Made by a program: the position numbers and the translations under genes
Part shown: in pieces, positions 43,738-51,680 of the stretch
Position numbering within the stretch: position 1 is the stretch's first letter
Layout of the letters: each line of letters begins with the position of its first letter
NCBI RefSeq assembly: GCF_003050785.1
Contig: NZ_QAOH01000013.1
Coordinates: 42,790 to 106,789 of the forward strand
DNA: 64,000 nucleotides
Source: Celeribacter persicus
GTDB lineage: Bacteria; Pseudomonadota; Alphaproteobacteria; Rhodobacterales; Rhodobacteraceae
Reading direction: 5' to 3'
Notes under the pieces: generated by a model
What the model saw: only the letters and a program-made list of their open reading frames with translations
Told to the model about the DNA's origin: nothing
Database searches by the model: none

Positions 43738-44850
43738 ATGGCTTGGATATCTGAAATTCACTATTTAAACACGTATGCCAGTTCTTCCGGCGTTGCGGAA
43801 TATGTGGAAATTACGCTTACGCCCGCTGAATTCGCCCGCGCGAATGATTTTCAGTTTGCGACTTATCAAACGACTGGCGAAACCTCTACAGTTGTGAGTC
43901 TTAGTACGCTGACTCCTGTTATCGACCCGAATAACGGATACTACGTTTATTCCGTCACGGTGAGAACAACAGATCCCGATTCTATTGGAGGCAATCTTGG
44001 AAGCGGGGGCGAAGCGGAAGCAATGGCCCTTGTCGACAATAGCCTTGCTTCGCCCGTTTTGCAGTTCTTCGATATCGGGGGCGGGACAACGGCGATCACC
44101 GCAACCGATGGGCCAGCCGCAGGTCAGACATCGACAAATATTCCGGCTGCCCCCGCCCGCGATGGCAATTCCATCCAGTTTACCAAGACCGGCAACCGGA
44201 TTGATGGGACACTTACACAAGGTGGCGCGACGATCTGTTTTTGTGACGGAACACTCATCGAAACAGGTGAAGGTATGCGGCCTGTCGAAGACCTTTCGGC
44301 CGGGGATCGGGTGCGCAATTTTGCTGGGGAATTCATTGCCCTCAAATGGATAGGAGGGCGCGTCATAAATGGTGCGGATCTGGCGCGAAATCCCAAATTG
44401 TATCCGGTTCGGATTATGGCCGGGGCGCTTGGCAAAGGCTTGCCGCAACGGGATCTCCTCGTTTCGCGCCAGCACCGTATCCTGATCGACTCCAAAATTG
44501 CCGAGCGGGTGACGGGCCGGAGGGAGGTTCTGGTCGCAGCGATCAAGCTGACTGAATTGCCCGGTGTTTTTGTCGACACGACTGTCACGCAGGTCAGATA
44601 CTTTCATCTGCTCTTTGATCGGCATGAGATTATTTTTGCGGAAGGCGCGGCATCGGAAAGCCTGTTTACGGGGCCCGAGGCCCTGAACGCAGTTTCGCCA
44701 GAAGCGAGAGAGGAAATTCTCGGGCTGTTTCCCGGGCTGAACACCTCTGCTGCCAGAACATCGGCGCGCTTCATTCCCGTTGGAAAGTTACAGAAGAGAA
44801 TTATCGCTCGTCATGCCAAAAATGATCAGCCGTTGCAGGTTATGATCTGA
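43738..44850 (+). CDS. Hint-domain protein with N-terminal beta-rich domain
   Basis: A 370-residue protein. Residues ~1-150 form a Thr/Ser-rich, Cys-free beta domain (WISEIHYLNTYASSSGVAEYVEITL), reminiscent of lamin-tail-like modules. Residues ~160-330 are a Hint_2 domain: CFCDGTLIETGEGMRPVEDLSAGDRV at the N-terminal splicing-like site, then 'LVSRQHRILID'. Such proteins are common in Rhodobacterales and are often exported without a cleavable signal. No C-terminal Asn/Cys extein junction is seen, so self-splicing is unlikely; self-cleavage is possible. Composition is AT-richer than the window average. Confidence 0.85.
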   Translation: MAWISEIHYLNTYASSSGVAEYVEITLTPAEFARANDFQFATYQTTGETSTVVSLSTLTPVIDPNNGYYVYSVTVRTTDPDSIGGNLGSGGEAEAMALVDNSLASPVLQFFDIGGGTTAITATDGPAAGQTSTNIPAAPARDGNSIQFTKTGNRIDGTLTQGGATICFCDGTLIETGEGMRPVEDLSAGDRVRNFAGEFIALKWIGGRVINGADLARNPKLYPVRIMAGALGKGLPQRDLLVSRQHRILIDSKIAERVTGRREVLVAAIKLTELPGVFVDTTVTQVRYFHLLFDRHEIIFAEGAASESLFTGPEALNAVSPEAREEILGLFPGLNTSAARTSARFIPVGKLQKRIIARHAKNDQPLQVMI

Positions 44851-44928
44851 CGTCTTCCTGACGCTGAAGGCGTTTTCAAAACGCTCTGGGCTTTAGGTTT
44901 ATGACGCGCAATGTCGTCGGCACATATC

Positions 44929-45384
44929 TCATACGCGCGTATATTTGATGAACGGCGTCAGTTTGCCGATGCGGTCATAGAGCTGGCGTGCGGTGGCGTT
45001 GTCTTCCTGCGTGGTCCAGTAGACCGTCGGCGTGCCGTGGGCGTCAGCCAGTTTGTAGAGAGCTTCCATCAGGGCGCGGCCGACACCATGGCCACGGGCG
45101 TCTTCGCTGACATAAAGGTCCTGCAGGTAGCATACATCCTCGAAGCGCCAGTTATGGGCGTGGAAGATGTAATGCGCGAGACCGACGAGCTTTCCGTCCA
45201 GTTCGGCCACCAACGCACCGCGTTCCGTGTGTTGCGGGTCGATCTGGCGGCGGAAAGTGGTCTCGTAGATGTCCGCGCTCAGCTCGGTTTCGTAAAACGC
45301 CAGATAGGCGCGCCATAGGTTTTCCCATTGGGAGCGATCGTCGAGGGTGAGGGGGCGGATGGTGAGGGGCATGGTGTTTGGCAT
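44929..45384 (-). CDS. GNAT-family N-acetyltransferase
   Basis: A 151-residue acetyltransferase with LQDLYVSEDARGHGVGRALMEALYKLAD (beta-4 and acetyl-CoA loop RGHGVG) and 'WTTQEDNATARQLYDRIGK' near the C-terminus. The group resembles YncA/RimI-like or diamine-type acetyltransferases; substrate unknown. ATG 45384 is used, with ATG 45372 as an alternative. It is downstream of a block of palindromes separating it from moxR. Confidence 0.85.
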   Translation of the reverse strand: MPNTMPLTIRPLTLDDRSQWENLWRAYLAFYETELSADIYETTFRRQIDPQHTERGALVAELDGKLVGLAHYIFHAHNWRFEDVCYLQDLYVSEDARGHGVGRALMEALYKLADAHGTPTVYWTTQEDNATARQLYDRIGKLTPFIKYTRV

Positions 45385-45429
45385 GGGGGAGGCCTTCCGT
45401 GCGAGATGTGCTGACCCCCTTTGCTTCCC

Positions 45430-45572
45430 GCAAACGCTTTGCGATTTCAAGCCCTTCCCTAAAGCGTCCTGCCTTTAACCTGAGACATCAGATAAAGGCA
45501 GGACGTGTACAACGTTCAGATGTTGCGCGGCGTTCGACCAAAAACTGTGATTGAGGCTTTTTGGTCGAACGC
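45430..45572. repeat. Cluster of three hairpins
   Basis: GCAAA-cgc-TTTGC (45430-45442); CGTCCTGCCTTTA (45465-45477) paired with TAAAGGCAGGACG (45493-45505); and GCGTTCGACCAAAAA (45530-45544) paired with TTTTTGGTCGAACGC (45558-45572). The two long stems are perfect (13 and 15 bp) with 13-15-nt loops. They look like mobile palindromic intergenic elements rather than a terminator. Confidence 0.75.
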
Positions 45573-45630
45573 TTTAGCGCGAATGACACACCGGGGAGAG
45601 CGCATTCACGCACATCGTTGTGGTTCTGCG

Positions 45631-46473
45631 TCAGCGCCGCTGCCCGCGAGCGAGGAAGGCGAGGCGCTCGAAGAGGGCGACGTCCTGTTCGTTTTTGAGA
45701 AGCGCGCCGTGGAGTTTCGGCAGGGCACTTGCACCATCGCGAGCGAGGTCTTCGGGGGAGAGGTCTTCGGCCAGAAGCAGTTTGAGCCAGTCGAGCACCT
45801 CCGAGGTGGAGGGCTTCTTCTTGAGGCCCTGCGTGTCACGAATCTCGTAGAATTGCGTGAGCGCGGTGCTCAGAAGCCGTTCCTTGATGCCCGGAAAGTG
45901 GACGTTCACGATGGCTTTCATCGTCTCCATGTCCGGGAAACGGATGTAATGGAAGAAACAGCGGCGCAGGAAGGCGTCGGGCAGTTCTTTCTCGTTGTTC
46001 GAGGTGATGATGACGACCGGGCGCTGGCGCGCGGTGACGGTCTCGCCGGTCTCGTAGACGTGGAAGGCCATCTTGTCGAGTTCCTGCAACAGATCGTTCG
46101 GGAACTCGATGTCGGCCTTGTCGATCTCGTCGATCAACAGGACGACTTTCCGGTCGGCCTCGAAGGCCTGCCAGAGCTTGCCCTTCTTGATGTAGTGGCG
46201 CACGTCCTCGACACGTGGATCGCCAAGCTGGCTGTCGCGGAGCCGCGAGACGGCATCGTATTCGTAGAGGCCTTGTTGGGCGCGGGTGGTGGATTTGATG
46301 TTCCACTCGATCATGTCGAGGCCGAGAGAGGCCGCGACCTGCCGGGCCAGTTCGGTCTTGCCGGTACCCGGCTCGCCTTTGACCAGCAGCGGACGCTCCA
46401 AAGCGATGGCGGCGTTGACGGCGACGGTTAGATCGGCGGGGGCGACGTAACTTTCGGTTGAGGAAAATTTCAT
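45631..46473 (-). CDS. MoxR-type AAA+ ATPase
   Basis: A 280-residue AAA+ protein: Walker A GEPGTGKTE, Walker B VVLLIDEIDKAD, sensor 1 IITSNNEKELPDAFLRRC with the arginine finger. MoxR ATPases remodel or load metal into partner enzymes together with VWA proteins; the expected partner is at 39184-40368. ATG 46473 starts MKFSSTESYV; the extension to 46656 overlaps the divergent dksA-like promoter. Confidence 0.92.
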   Translation of the reverse strand: MKFSSTESYVAPADLTVAVNAAIALERPLLVKGEPGTGKTELARQVAASLGLDMIEWNIKSTTRAQQGLYEYDAVSRLRDSQLGDPRVEDVRHYIKKGKLWQAFEADRKVVLLIDEIDKADIEFPNDLLQELDKMAFHVYETGETVTARQRPVVIITSNNEKELPDAFLRRCFFHYIRFPDMETMKAIVNVHFPGIKERLLSTALTQFYEIRDTQGLKKKPSTSEVLDWLKLLLAEDLSPEDLARDGASALPKLHGALLKNEQDVALFERLAFLARGQRR

Positions 46474-46606
46474 AGTGTTTCGGGCCTTGAAGGACAGGGT
46501 TTGTGCGAGATCATAACGGTAGGGGGGAAAGGTGCAATAAGAGGGCGATTGTGACGTGACATCCCCGATCAAACGCGTTAAACGGGCCGCAATTGGAGGG
46601 CGCCTT

Positions 46607-47080
46607 ATGGCTGATAACATCGAAAACGCGGCCGAAGGCACGACAGAGGTGAGCACTATGAAGGCTGAGGCTTTTTTGCCTGATGACTACCGTCCCGCCG
46701 AGGACGAACCTTTCATGAATGAGCGTCAGCTCGAATATTTTCGCCGCAAACTTTTGAACTGGAAGGCCGAGCTTCTCGACGAAAGCCGCCACACGATCGA
46801 AGGTTTGCAGGACAGCACCCGCAACATCCCCGACATCACCGACCGCGCCTCCGAGGAAACGGATCGTGCGCTGGAACTGCGCACGCGGGACCGTCAGCGC
46901 AAGCTGGTGGCGAAGATCGACGCGGCGCTGCGCCGGATCGACGAGGGCGAGTACGGCTATTGCGAAGTGACCGGCGAGCCGATCTCTTTGAAACGCCTCG
47001 ACGCGCGCCCGATCGCGACCATGACTTTGGAAGCGCAGGAACGCCACGAGCGCCGTGAAAAAGTGCACAGGGATGATTGA
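46607..47080 (+). CDS. dksA: DksA/TraR-family protein with a single-cysteine zinc-finger remnant
   Basis: 157 residues from ATG 46607 (GGAGG 7 nt upstream), or 140 from ATG 46658 (GAGGTGAG upstream). The latter begins MKAEAFLPDDYRP, as do many relatives, so the start is open. The coiled-coil ERQLEYFRRKLLNWKAELLDES... and the region DRASEETDRALELRTRDRQRKL are DksA-like. In the globular part only Cys119 (YGYCEVTGEPI) remains of the usual four zinc ligands, as in the DksA of Rhodobacter. It binds RNA polymerase with ppGpp in the stringent response. Confidence 0.9.
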   Translation: MADNIENAAEGTTEVSTMKAEAFLPDDYRPAEDEPFMNERQLEYFRRKLLNWKAELLDESRHTIEGLQDSTRNIPDITDRASEETDRALELRTRDRQRKLVAKIDAALRRIDEGEYGYCEVTGEPISLKRLDARPIATMTLEAQERHERREKVHRDD

Positions 47081-47147
47081 GCGCTCGGGGCACGGTTAAG
47101 CCGCCTCGCGGCAATTTGGCCCCGTGAGCTTTGTGCGGAATTATGAG

Positions 47148-47176
47148 AAACACCGGGGGAAACTCTGGTGTTTTTT
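47148..47176 (+). terminator. Terminator after dksA-like gene
   Basis: AAACACC (47148-47154) pairs with GGTGTTT (47167-47173), followed by TTTTTTGTTTT; a shorter stem GCCGC/GCGGC lies at 47100-47112. Confidence 0.7.
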
Positions 47177-47224
47177 GTTTTGTGCAGAGGTAAACCCGGA
47201 GAGACAACATAAAGGAGCGCTGCC

Positions 47225-48385
47225 ATGGTGATCGGTCAGGATATTGCGGTTTTGGGAGCGGGCGTTGCTGGGCTTGCCGTGGCTCAGGCCCTGGCGCTGC
47301 GTGGTGCCAAGGTGACGGTTTATGAGCAATCTCCCGAGATTGCCGAGGTAGGGGCGGGGCTTCAGATCTCGCCCAACGGGGTGCGGGTGCTCAAGGCGCT
47401 GGGGCTCGATCCCGAAACACGGGCGATGCGCTCGCAAGGCGTGCGGCTGGTCGACGGTTATATGGGACGCGAGGTGCTCTACCTCGATCTGGCCGCTTAC
47501 CGTCCCGACGATGCGTTTCTGTTGATGCACCGGGCCGATCTTATCGCGCTTCTGGAAGAGGGCGCGCGCGGGAGCGGGGTGGAGATTCGTCTGTCGCATA
47601 AGGTCGATGAGATCCATGGCGATGCGGAGGGGGTGAGCCTTGTGTTCGAATCCGGCGAGACGGTGCGTCATGCGGTGGTGCTCGGCGCGGACGGGCTGCA
47701 TTCGAAACTGCGCCCGATGCTCAACGGCCCGGCGAAACCGTTTTTCACCGGCCAGACGGCATGGCGTGCCACCGTGCCCGCCATGGGCAATGAGCCGCCG
47801 GTTGCCATGGTGCATATGGCCGCCGGGCGTCATGTGGTGAGCTATCCGTTGCGCGGCGGGACGCTGATGAACATCGTTGCCGTGGAAGAGCGGCCGGATT
47901 GGGTCGAAGAGGGTTGGAACCACACGGGCGACCCGGCCGAAATGATGCGCAATTTCGCGAATTTCTGTCCCGGGATCAAAGGCTTGCTGTCGCGGGCCAC
48001 AGAGGTGTCGCGCTGGGGCCTGTTCCGGCATCCGGTGGCGCTGTGCTGGCATTCGGATCGCACGGCTTTGCTGGGCGATGCGGCGCATCCGACGTTGCCG
48101 TTTCTGGCGCAGGGGGCGGTGATGGCTCTGGAAGATGCCTGGGTTCTGGCCGATTGCCTTGCGACCTTGCCGTTGGATCAGGCGCTGCCCGCTTATCAGG
48201 CCAAGCGCCGTGAACGGGTGGTGCGGGTGATCGAGGCGGCCAATGCCAATGCGAGGAATTACCACCTGAGCGGACCGAAACGCTTTCTTGGCCATGCAGC
48301 TTTGCGCTTTGCCGGGCATCTGGCCCCGAAACAGGCGGTGGAGCGGTTTTCCTGGCTTTACGATTATGACGTGACCAAAGACTGA
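47225..48385 (+). CDS. FAD-dependent aromatic monooxygenase (salicylate hydroxylase-like)
   Basis: A 386-residue group A flavoprotein hydroxylase: dinucleotide fold VLGAGVAGLAVAQALALRGAKVTVYEQ, the AEVGAGLQISPNGVRVL segment, the DG motif VVLGADGLHSKLR, and the second FAD motif RTALLGDAAHPTLPFLAQGAVMALEDAWVLA. The substrate is likely an aromatic acid or quinone precursor, but no pathway neighbours support a choice. GGAG lies 8 nt before the ATG. Confidence 0.9.
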   Translation: MVIGQDIAVLGAGVAGLAVAQALALRGAKVTVYEQSPEIAEVGAGLQISPNGVRVLKALGLDPETRAMRSQGVRLVDGYMGREVLYLDLAAYRPDDAFLLMHRADLIALLEEGARGSGVEIRLSHKVDEIHGDAEGVSLVFESGETVRHAVVLGADGLHSKLRPMLNGPAKPFFTGQTAWRATVPAMGNEPPVAMVHMAAGRHVVSYPLRGGTLMNIVAVEERPDWVEEGWNHTGDPAEMMRNFANFCPGIKGLLSRATEVSRWGLFRHPVALCWHSDRTALLGDAAHPTLPFLAQGAVMALEDAWVLADCLATLPLDQALPAYQAKRRERVVRVIEAANANARNYHLSGPKRFLGHAALRFAGHLAPKQAVERFSWLYDYDVTKD

Positions 48386-48392
48386 GGGGGAG

Positions 48393-48411
48393 GCCTCCGG
48401 CGGGAGTATTT
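48393..48411 (+). repeat. Dispersed repeat GCCTCCGGCGGGAGTATTT
   Basis: Exact match to the element at 14966-14984 (minus), starting 8 nt after the monooxygenase stop and followed by TCGCCATCAGAAAA, which matches the variant at 37443-37456. Confidence 0.7.
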
Positions 48412-48482
48412 TCGCCATCAGAAAACCAGAAGTGCCGCACTCCGATGAGGAAGCGCGGCACTTTGTGATTTTACGGGAAGCG

Positions 48483-49229
48483 TCAGGCGGCTTCGAGCGC
48501 CGTAACGATGCCGGAGAAATCGGCGGCCTTGAGGGACGCGCCTCCGACGAGCGCACCGTCCACATTGGAGGTGGCGAAAATTTCGGCGGCGTTGGAGGGT
48601 TTCACCGAGCCGCCGTAGAGCAGCGGAATGTCGGAGGCGCCCGCGCCGTAGCGGGCGGTCAGCGTGGCGCGCATGTCGTCATGCACTTCGGCGATCTGGT
48701 CGAGCGTCGGAATCTTGCCAGTGCCGATGGCCCAGACCGGTTCGTAGGCGATGACGAGTTTCGAGAGGTCCACCGCATCGGGCAGCGAGCCGGAAAGCTG
48801 TTTGCGGATCACGTCGAGCGTGTCACCCGCCTCGCGCTGATCCAGCGTTTCACCGACGCAGACCACGGGGATCAGCCCGGCCATGGTGGCAGCCATGGTT
48901 TTCTCGCAGACAATGCTGTCGGTCTCGCCATGATCGGCACGGCGCTCAGAGTGGCCGAGGATGACATAATCGGCCCCTGCATCGGCGAGCATTTCGGCGG
49001 AAATGTCACCGGTGTGTGCGCCGGAGGTTTTCATGTGACAATCCTGCCCACCCACGTCCACTTTGGTGCCCGAAAGCACCTCCGCCATGGCGGCGACAAG
49101 GGTTGCGGGCGGGCACAAGAGGATGTCGACCCTGGGGGCGGGGAACATTTCCGCCAGTACTTTTGCTTCGCTGAGGCTGGCTTTCAGCCCGTTCATCTTC
49201 CAATTGCCTGCGGCCAGTTTGCGCGCCAT
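48483..49229 (-). CDS. tpiA: Triosephosphate isomerase
   Basis: A 248-residue TIM barrel interconverting dihydroxyacetone phosphate and glyceraldehyde 3-phosphate. The catalytic residues are present: Lys in GNWKMNG (residues ~8-14), His in ILGHSERR, Glu in [13 protein letters not shown], and the phosphate-binding [17 protein letters not shown] lies upstream of ATG 49229. It is a single gene with no glycolytic neighbour. Confidence 0.97.
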   Translation of the reverse strand: MARKLAAGNWKMNGLKASLSEAKVLAEMFPAPRVDILLCPPATLVAAMAEVLSGTKVDVGGQDCHMKTSGAHTGDISAEMLADAGADYVILGHSERRADHGETDSIVCEKTMAATMAGLIPVVCVGETLDQREAGDTLDVIRKQLSGSLPDAVDLSKLVIAYEPVWAIGTGKIPTLDQIAEVHDDMRATLTARYGAGASDIPLLYGGSVKPSNAAEIFATSNVDGALVGGASLKAADFSGIVTALEAA

Positions 49230-49335
49230 GAGAAAACCCTCCTGAATGGTTGCGGGCATCATTGCAGCCTGTGGCGGGCAGTCAAGCCGATGTGGACGCT
49301 AACGGGTAGATCATGAAAAGAATTTGGCAGAGGCG

Positions 49336-49524
49336 TTATCGTAGAAAAGCAAGGAAGGCCGAGACGAGATATATAATTCCTGCGCATATGAAAATGCCGA
49401 TGGCAACGGTGAACCAGAGTTTGAGGAATGCAATGACAACTCTGAATATTTTCGGGTCGTAACCGGTGATTTTTATTATGAAACGTTTGATATGATCGCT
49501 TGTTTTCGGTCTCTTGGGGGGCAT
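49336..49524 (-). CDS. Small membrane protein, 62 residues
   Basis: ATG 49524 with GAGAG upstream. A basic N-terminus (PPKRPKTSDHIKRFIIK) is followed by a long hydrophobic stretch able to cross the membrane twice (VVIAFLKLWFTVAIGIFIC and AGIIYLVSAFLAFL). It is AT-richer than neighbours and belongs to no recognised family. It is similar in design to the single-gene inner-membrane peptides frequent in bacteria. Confidence 0.55.
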   Translation of the reverse strand: MPPKRPKTSDHIKRFIIKITGYDPKIFRVVIAFLKLWFTVAIGIFICAGIIYLVSAFLAFLR

Positions 49525-49596
49525 TGTTCTCTCAAATAGCTCTGTAATCAAAAAAACGGGGGGCGAATTGTCCTGAATGCTTCAGTCACGCTTGTG

Positions 49597-49908
49597 TCAA
49601 AGAGCTTGCAGCGCCCGCCGGGCCCAGTCTGAGGCAAGGTCGGGATCGTCGAGCGCGTCCTCGGGCAGGGTCCAGTAATTCATGCCGCGCCCGTCGCCCA
49701 TATCGAATTTCTCGCAGCCCTCGGCGGCAAGCGCTTCGGCGAATGCCCCGGAGGCCTTGAGATAGACACGGCCCTCTGAGGACAGGATCGCGAATATCTG
49801 ACCAGCGTGATAGATCGACAACCCGCCCATCATCTTGCGATGGGTGAGCGCGCCCAGAGGGGCGAAGAGGTCGTGGACGAACGCGATGTCTTCGTCCGAG
49901 ACGGCCAT
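49597..49908 (-). CDS. TfoX N-terminal-domain protein
   Basis: A 103-residue single-domain protein: FVHDLFAPLGALTHRKMMGGLSIYHAGQIFAIL matches the TfoX N-terminal domain, here without the C-terminal domain of Sxy/TfoX competence regulators. Its ATG overlaps the stop of the upstream iron-sulfur gene (TAATG), so it is translationally coupled. The function of stand-alone TfoX_N proteins is not established. Confidence 0.88.
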   Translation of the reverse strand: MAVSDEDIAFVHDLFAPLGALTHRKMMGGLSIYHAGQIFAILSSEGRVYLKASGAFAEALAAEGCEKFDMGDGRGMNYWTLPEDALDDPDLASDWARRALQAL

Positions 49909-50270
49909 TATTTCGCGGAGAGGTTTTCGTCGAACTTGATCGACTCGCCGCAGCCGCAGGCTTCGACCACGTTCGGATTGTTGAATTTGAACCCGGATTC
50001 CAGAAGCGAGACCTGATAGTCGATTTCCGTGCCAAACAGGAACATCTGCGCCATGGGCGCGATCATCACCCGCGCGCCGTCCTGTTCGACCATCTCGTCC
50101 ATCGGGTCAATCTCGGAGACATAGTCCATAGTGTATTCCATACCCGCGCAGCCGCCTTTCTTGACGCCGATGCGCAGGCCCTTGGAGCCGTCTTTCTCCA
50201 TGAGTTTCGCGATCTGTTTCGCGGCGGCGGGGGTGATGGTCACAGCCTGTTTTCCGGGAATGCCGAACAT
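49908..50270 (-). CDS. HesB/IscA-type iron-sulfur carrier (ErpA/SufA-like)
   Basis: A 120-residue A-type carrier with the three conserved cysteines: GGCAGMEY (Cys~40) and ACGCGES (two C-terminal Cys near residues 106 and 108), and the 'FKFNNPNVVEACGCG' end. It transfers Fe-S clusters to target proteins. Which A-type subgroup it is cannot be decided here. It is coupled to the TfoX gene downstream; sufT, another Fe-S gene, is 2.6 kb away. Confidence 0.92.
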   Translation of the reverse strand: MFGIPGKQAVTITPAAAKQIAKLMEKDGSKGLRIGVKKGGCAGMEYTMDYVSEIDPMDEMVEQDGARVMIAPMAQMFLFGTEIDYQVSLLESGFKFNNPNVVEACGCGESIKFDENLSAK

Positions 50271-50294
50271 ATGCGTGTCTCCTTTGAGAGTAAT

Positions 50295-51011
50295 CTAATG
50301 CGCGGCGGACGAAATTCCAAGCTGCGGCAGGTGTGCGGATACGAACATCACCGCAAGCGTCACCGCGATGGCCCAGCCGAAGGACGCGAGCGTGCCGATG
50401 ATCACCCATTCAGCCTTCTTGCCCTCCTGCGCGGCCTCGAAGCGCAAAACGGATTTCGCGGCGACGAGAAATCCGATGCCGCCGGGCATCTGGCCGATGA
50501 GCAGCAGGAAAATCAGCCCGCGCTCCAGAAGGCCGATCCAGAAGCCCCCTTTGTCGAGGCTTTCGCCAATCGGGTTTGGACCGAACCGCTCCATCAGCTT
50601 GCCCACGGCAAAGCCGCCCGCACGGGTGACGTAGATCGCGCCCGCAGTGAAGAGCATGGTTTGGGGCAGCCATGTGAGGGCGGCGTAGGGGCCTTTGGCG
50701 AAGAGATCGGGGGCGATCAGGGCGATGAGGGCGAGGGTCGCGAGGTGCAGCGCCTGATCGGCGATATGGGGCAGGAAGGTATCGGAGAAAAAACGGGTCT
50801 TGATCGTGTCGATGGTGATGTGGATCAGGGCGAGGGCGTAGATCGCGGGAGAGGCGACCTGCCCGGTGGTGACCATGGCGGTCAGAAGGACGATGAGGGC
50901 ATGGAGGAACAGCGTCTCGGTCCGCGATTTTTCCTCGACCATCCATTTGGGTTGAAAGACATAATCGGCGAGGACGTGCGCGAGGAAGAGGGCGGCGAGG
51001 GTTTCAGGCAT
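50295..51011 (-). CDS. DUF3307 polytopic membrane protein
   Basis: A 238-residue protein with about six membrane segments. The start ETLAALFLAHVLADYVFQPKWM with LADYVFQ and the later HITIDTIKTRF are the DUF3307 hallmarks; conserved His and Asp residues in or near the membrane helices suggest a metal or ligand site. ATG 51011 overlaps the upstream satD stop by 8 nt; GTG 51020 is an alternative. DUF3307 genes recur beside SatD-family genes, so the two proteins probably act together. Confidence 0.85.
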   Translation of the reverse strand: MPETLAALFLAHVLADYVFQPKWMVEEKSRTETLFLHALIVLLTAMVTTGQVASPAIYALALIHITIDTIKTRFFSDTFLPHIADQALHLATLALIALIAPDLFAKGPYAALTWLPQTMLFTAGAIYVTRAGGFAVGKLMERFGPNPIGESLDKGGFWIGLLERGLIFLLLIGQMPGGIGFLVAAKSVLRFEAAQEGKKAEWVIIGTLASFGWAIAVTLAVMFVSAHLPQLGISSAAH

Positions 51012-51678
51012 AATGGTCACTCGCTTCTATCATTCTTAGCGCGTATAAAACTTCTGTGAAACGCGTTGATGAGAGCGTTTTCCCTATAGCTTGACGGGAC
51101 TTTTTCAGTTGTGCACCAACTTCTTCCTGCGTCGGTTTCTTTAAGGGGAGAAATTGAAAGATGGTTTGAGCTTGGATCTGTGTCCAGTCGCGAGAAAGAA
51201 TATCGGCAAAGACGAACAGCGCGCTCATTTCTCCATCTTTCACAGTGCCTTCTGTTCCTGCTTTAATGCTTACATTCGTGTGCCAGAAGCGTAATTCGGA
51301 TTTTTTAGCATATTCTAAAAGCGTGCCTGATGTTGCAAATGCGATAGACGTCTCATCATTCAAATCCGGCCCAATCTCCCCTTTAACTTCCCCCTCAGCA
51401 ATCCCAATATAGCTGTCGAACTCTCCCCCCAGCGCTCGCAACGCCGCCCGAAAACACAGCGCCGATCTCAGCGCATATTTCGGCTCCGCCAAGGCCACCT
51501 GCCAGCCATCTCCGCGATGCCGCGTAAAGTGGAGGCTTTGGCCGTCCATCCAGTCTGCCTGCATCTCGGCGCAGTCTTCGAGCGCACGAAAGGCGCGTTC
51601 CACTTTTTCGGGCCCAAGCCCGGTGGAATTGACCAGATCGCCGGTGAGGACGGCTATTTTGCGGGTTTTGTCACTCAT
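51004..51678 (-). CDS. SatD-family protein: cyclase-like domain plus C-terminal helix-turn-helix
   Basis: A 224-residue protein. The N-terminus IAVLTGDLVNST (Asp14) and the later HRGDGWQVAL (Asp57) match the two metal-binding Asp motifs of class III nucleotidyl cyclases (FTDIVGST and GDGxxA), and YIGIAEGEVKGE matches the RxGIHxGEV strand. The transition-state Asn/Arg positions (in FATSGTLLEYA) are not conserved, so enzymatic activity is uncertain. The last 50 residues (TQEEVGAQLKKSRQAIGKTL) form a helix-turn-helix. The ATG has no ribosome-binding site and lies 3 nt from a predicted transcription start, suggesting near-leaderless translation. Confidence 0.8.
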   Translation of the reverse strand: MSDKTRKIAVLTGDLVNSTGLGPEKVERAFRALEDCAEMQADWMDGQSLHFTRHRGDGWQVALAEPKYALRSALCFRAALRALGGEFDSYIGIAEGEVKGEIGPDLNDETSIAFATSGTLLEYAKKSELRFWHTNVSIKAGTEGTVKDGEMSALFVFADILSRDWTQIQAQTIFQFLPLKKPTQEEVGAQLKKSRQAIGKTLSSTRFTEVLYALRMIEASDHYA

Positions 51679-51680
51679 GA

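Noticed and set aside
50295..51678. Calling the SatD/DUF3307 pair a Pycsar system outright
   Set aside because: Only the metal-Asp motifs fit; the transition-state residues and known Pycsar effector domains are absent, so it is kept as a hypothesis.
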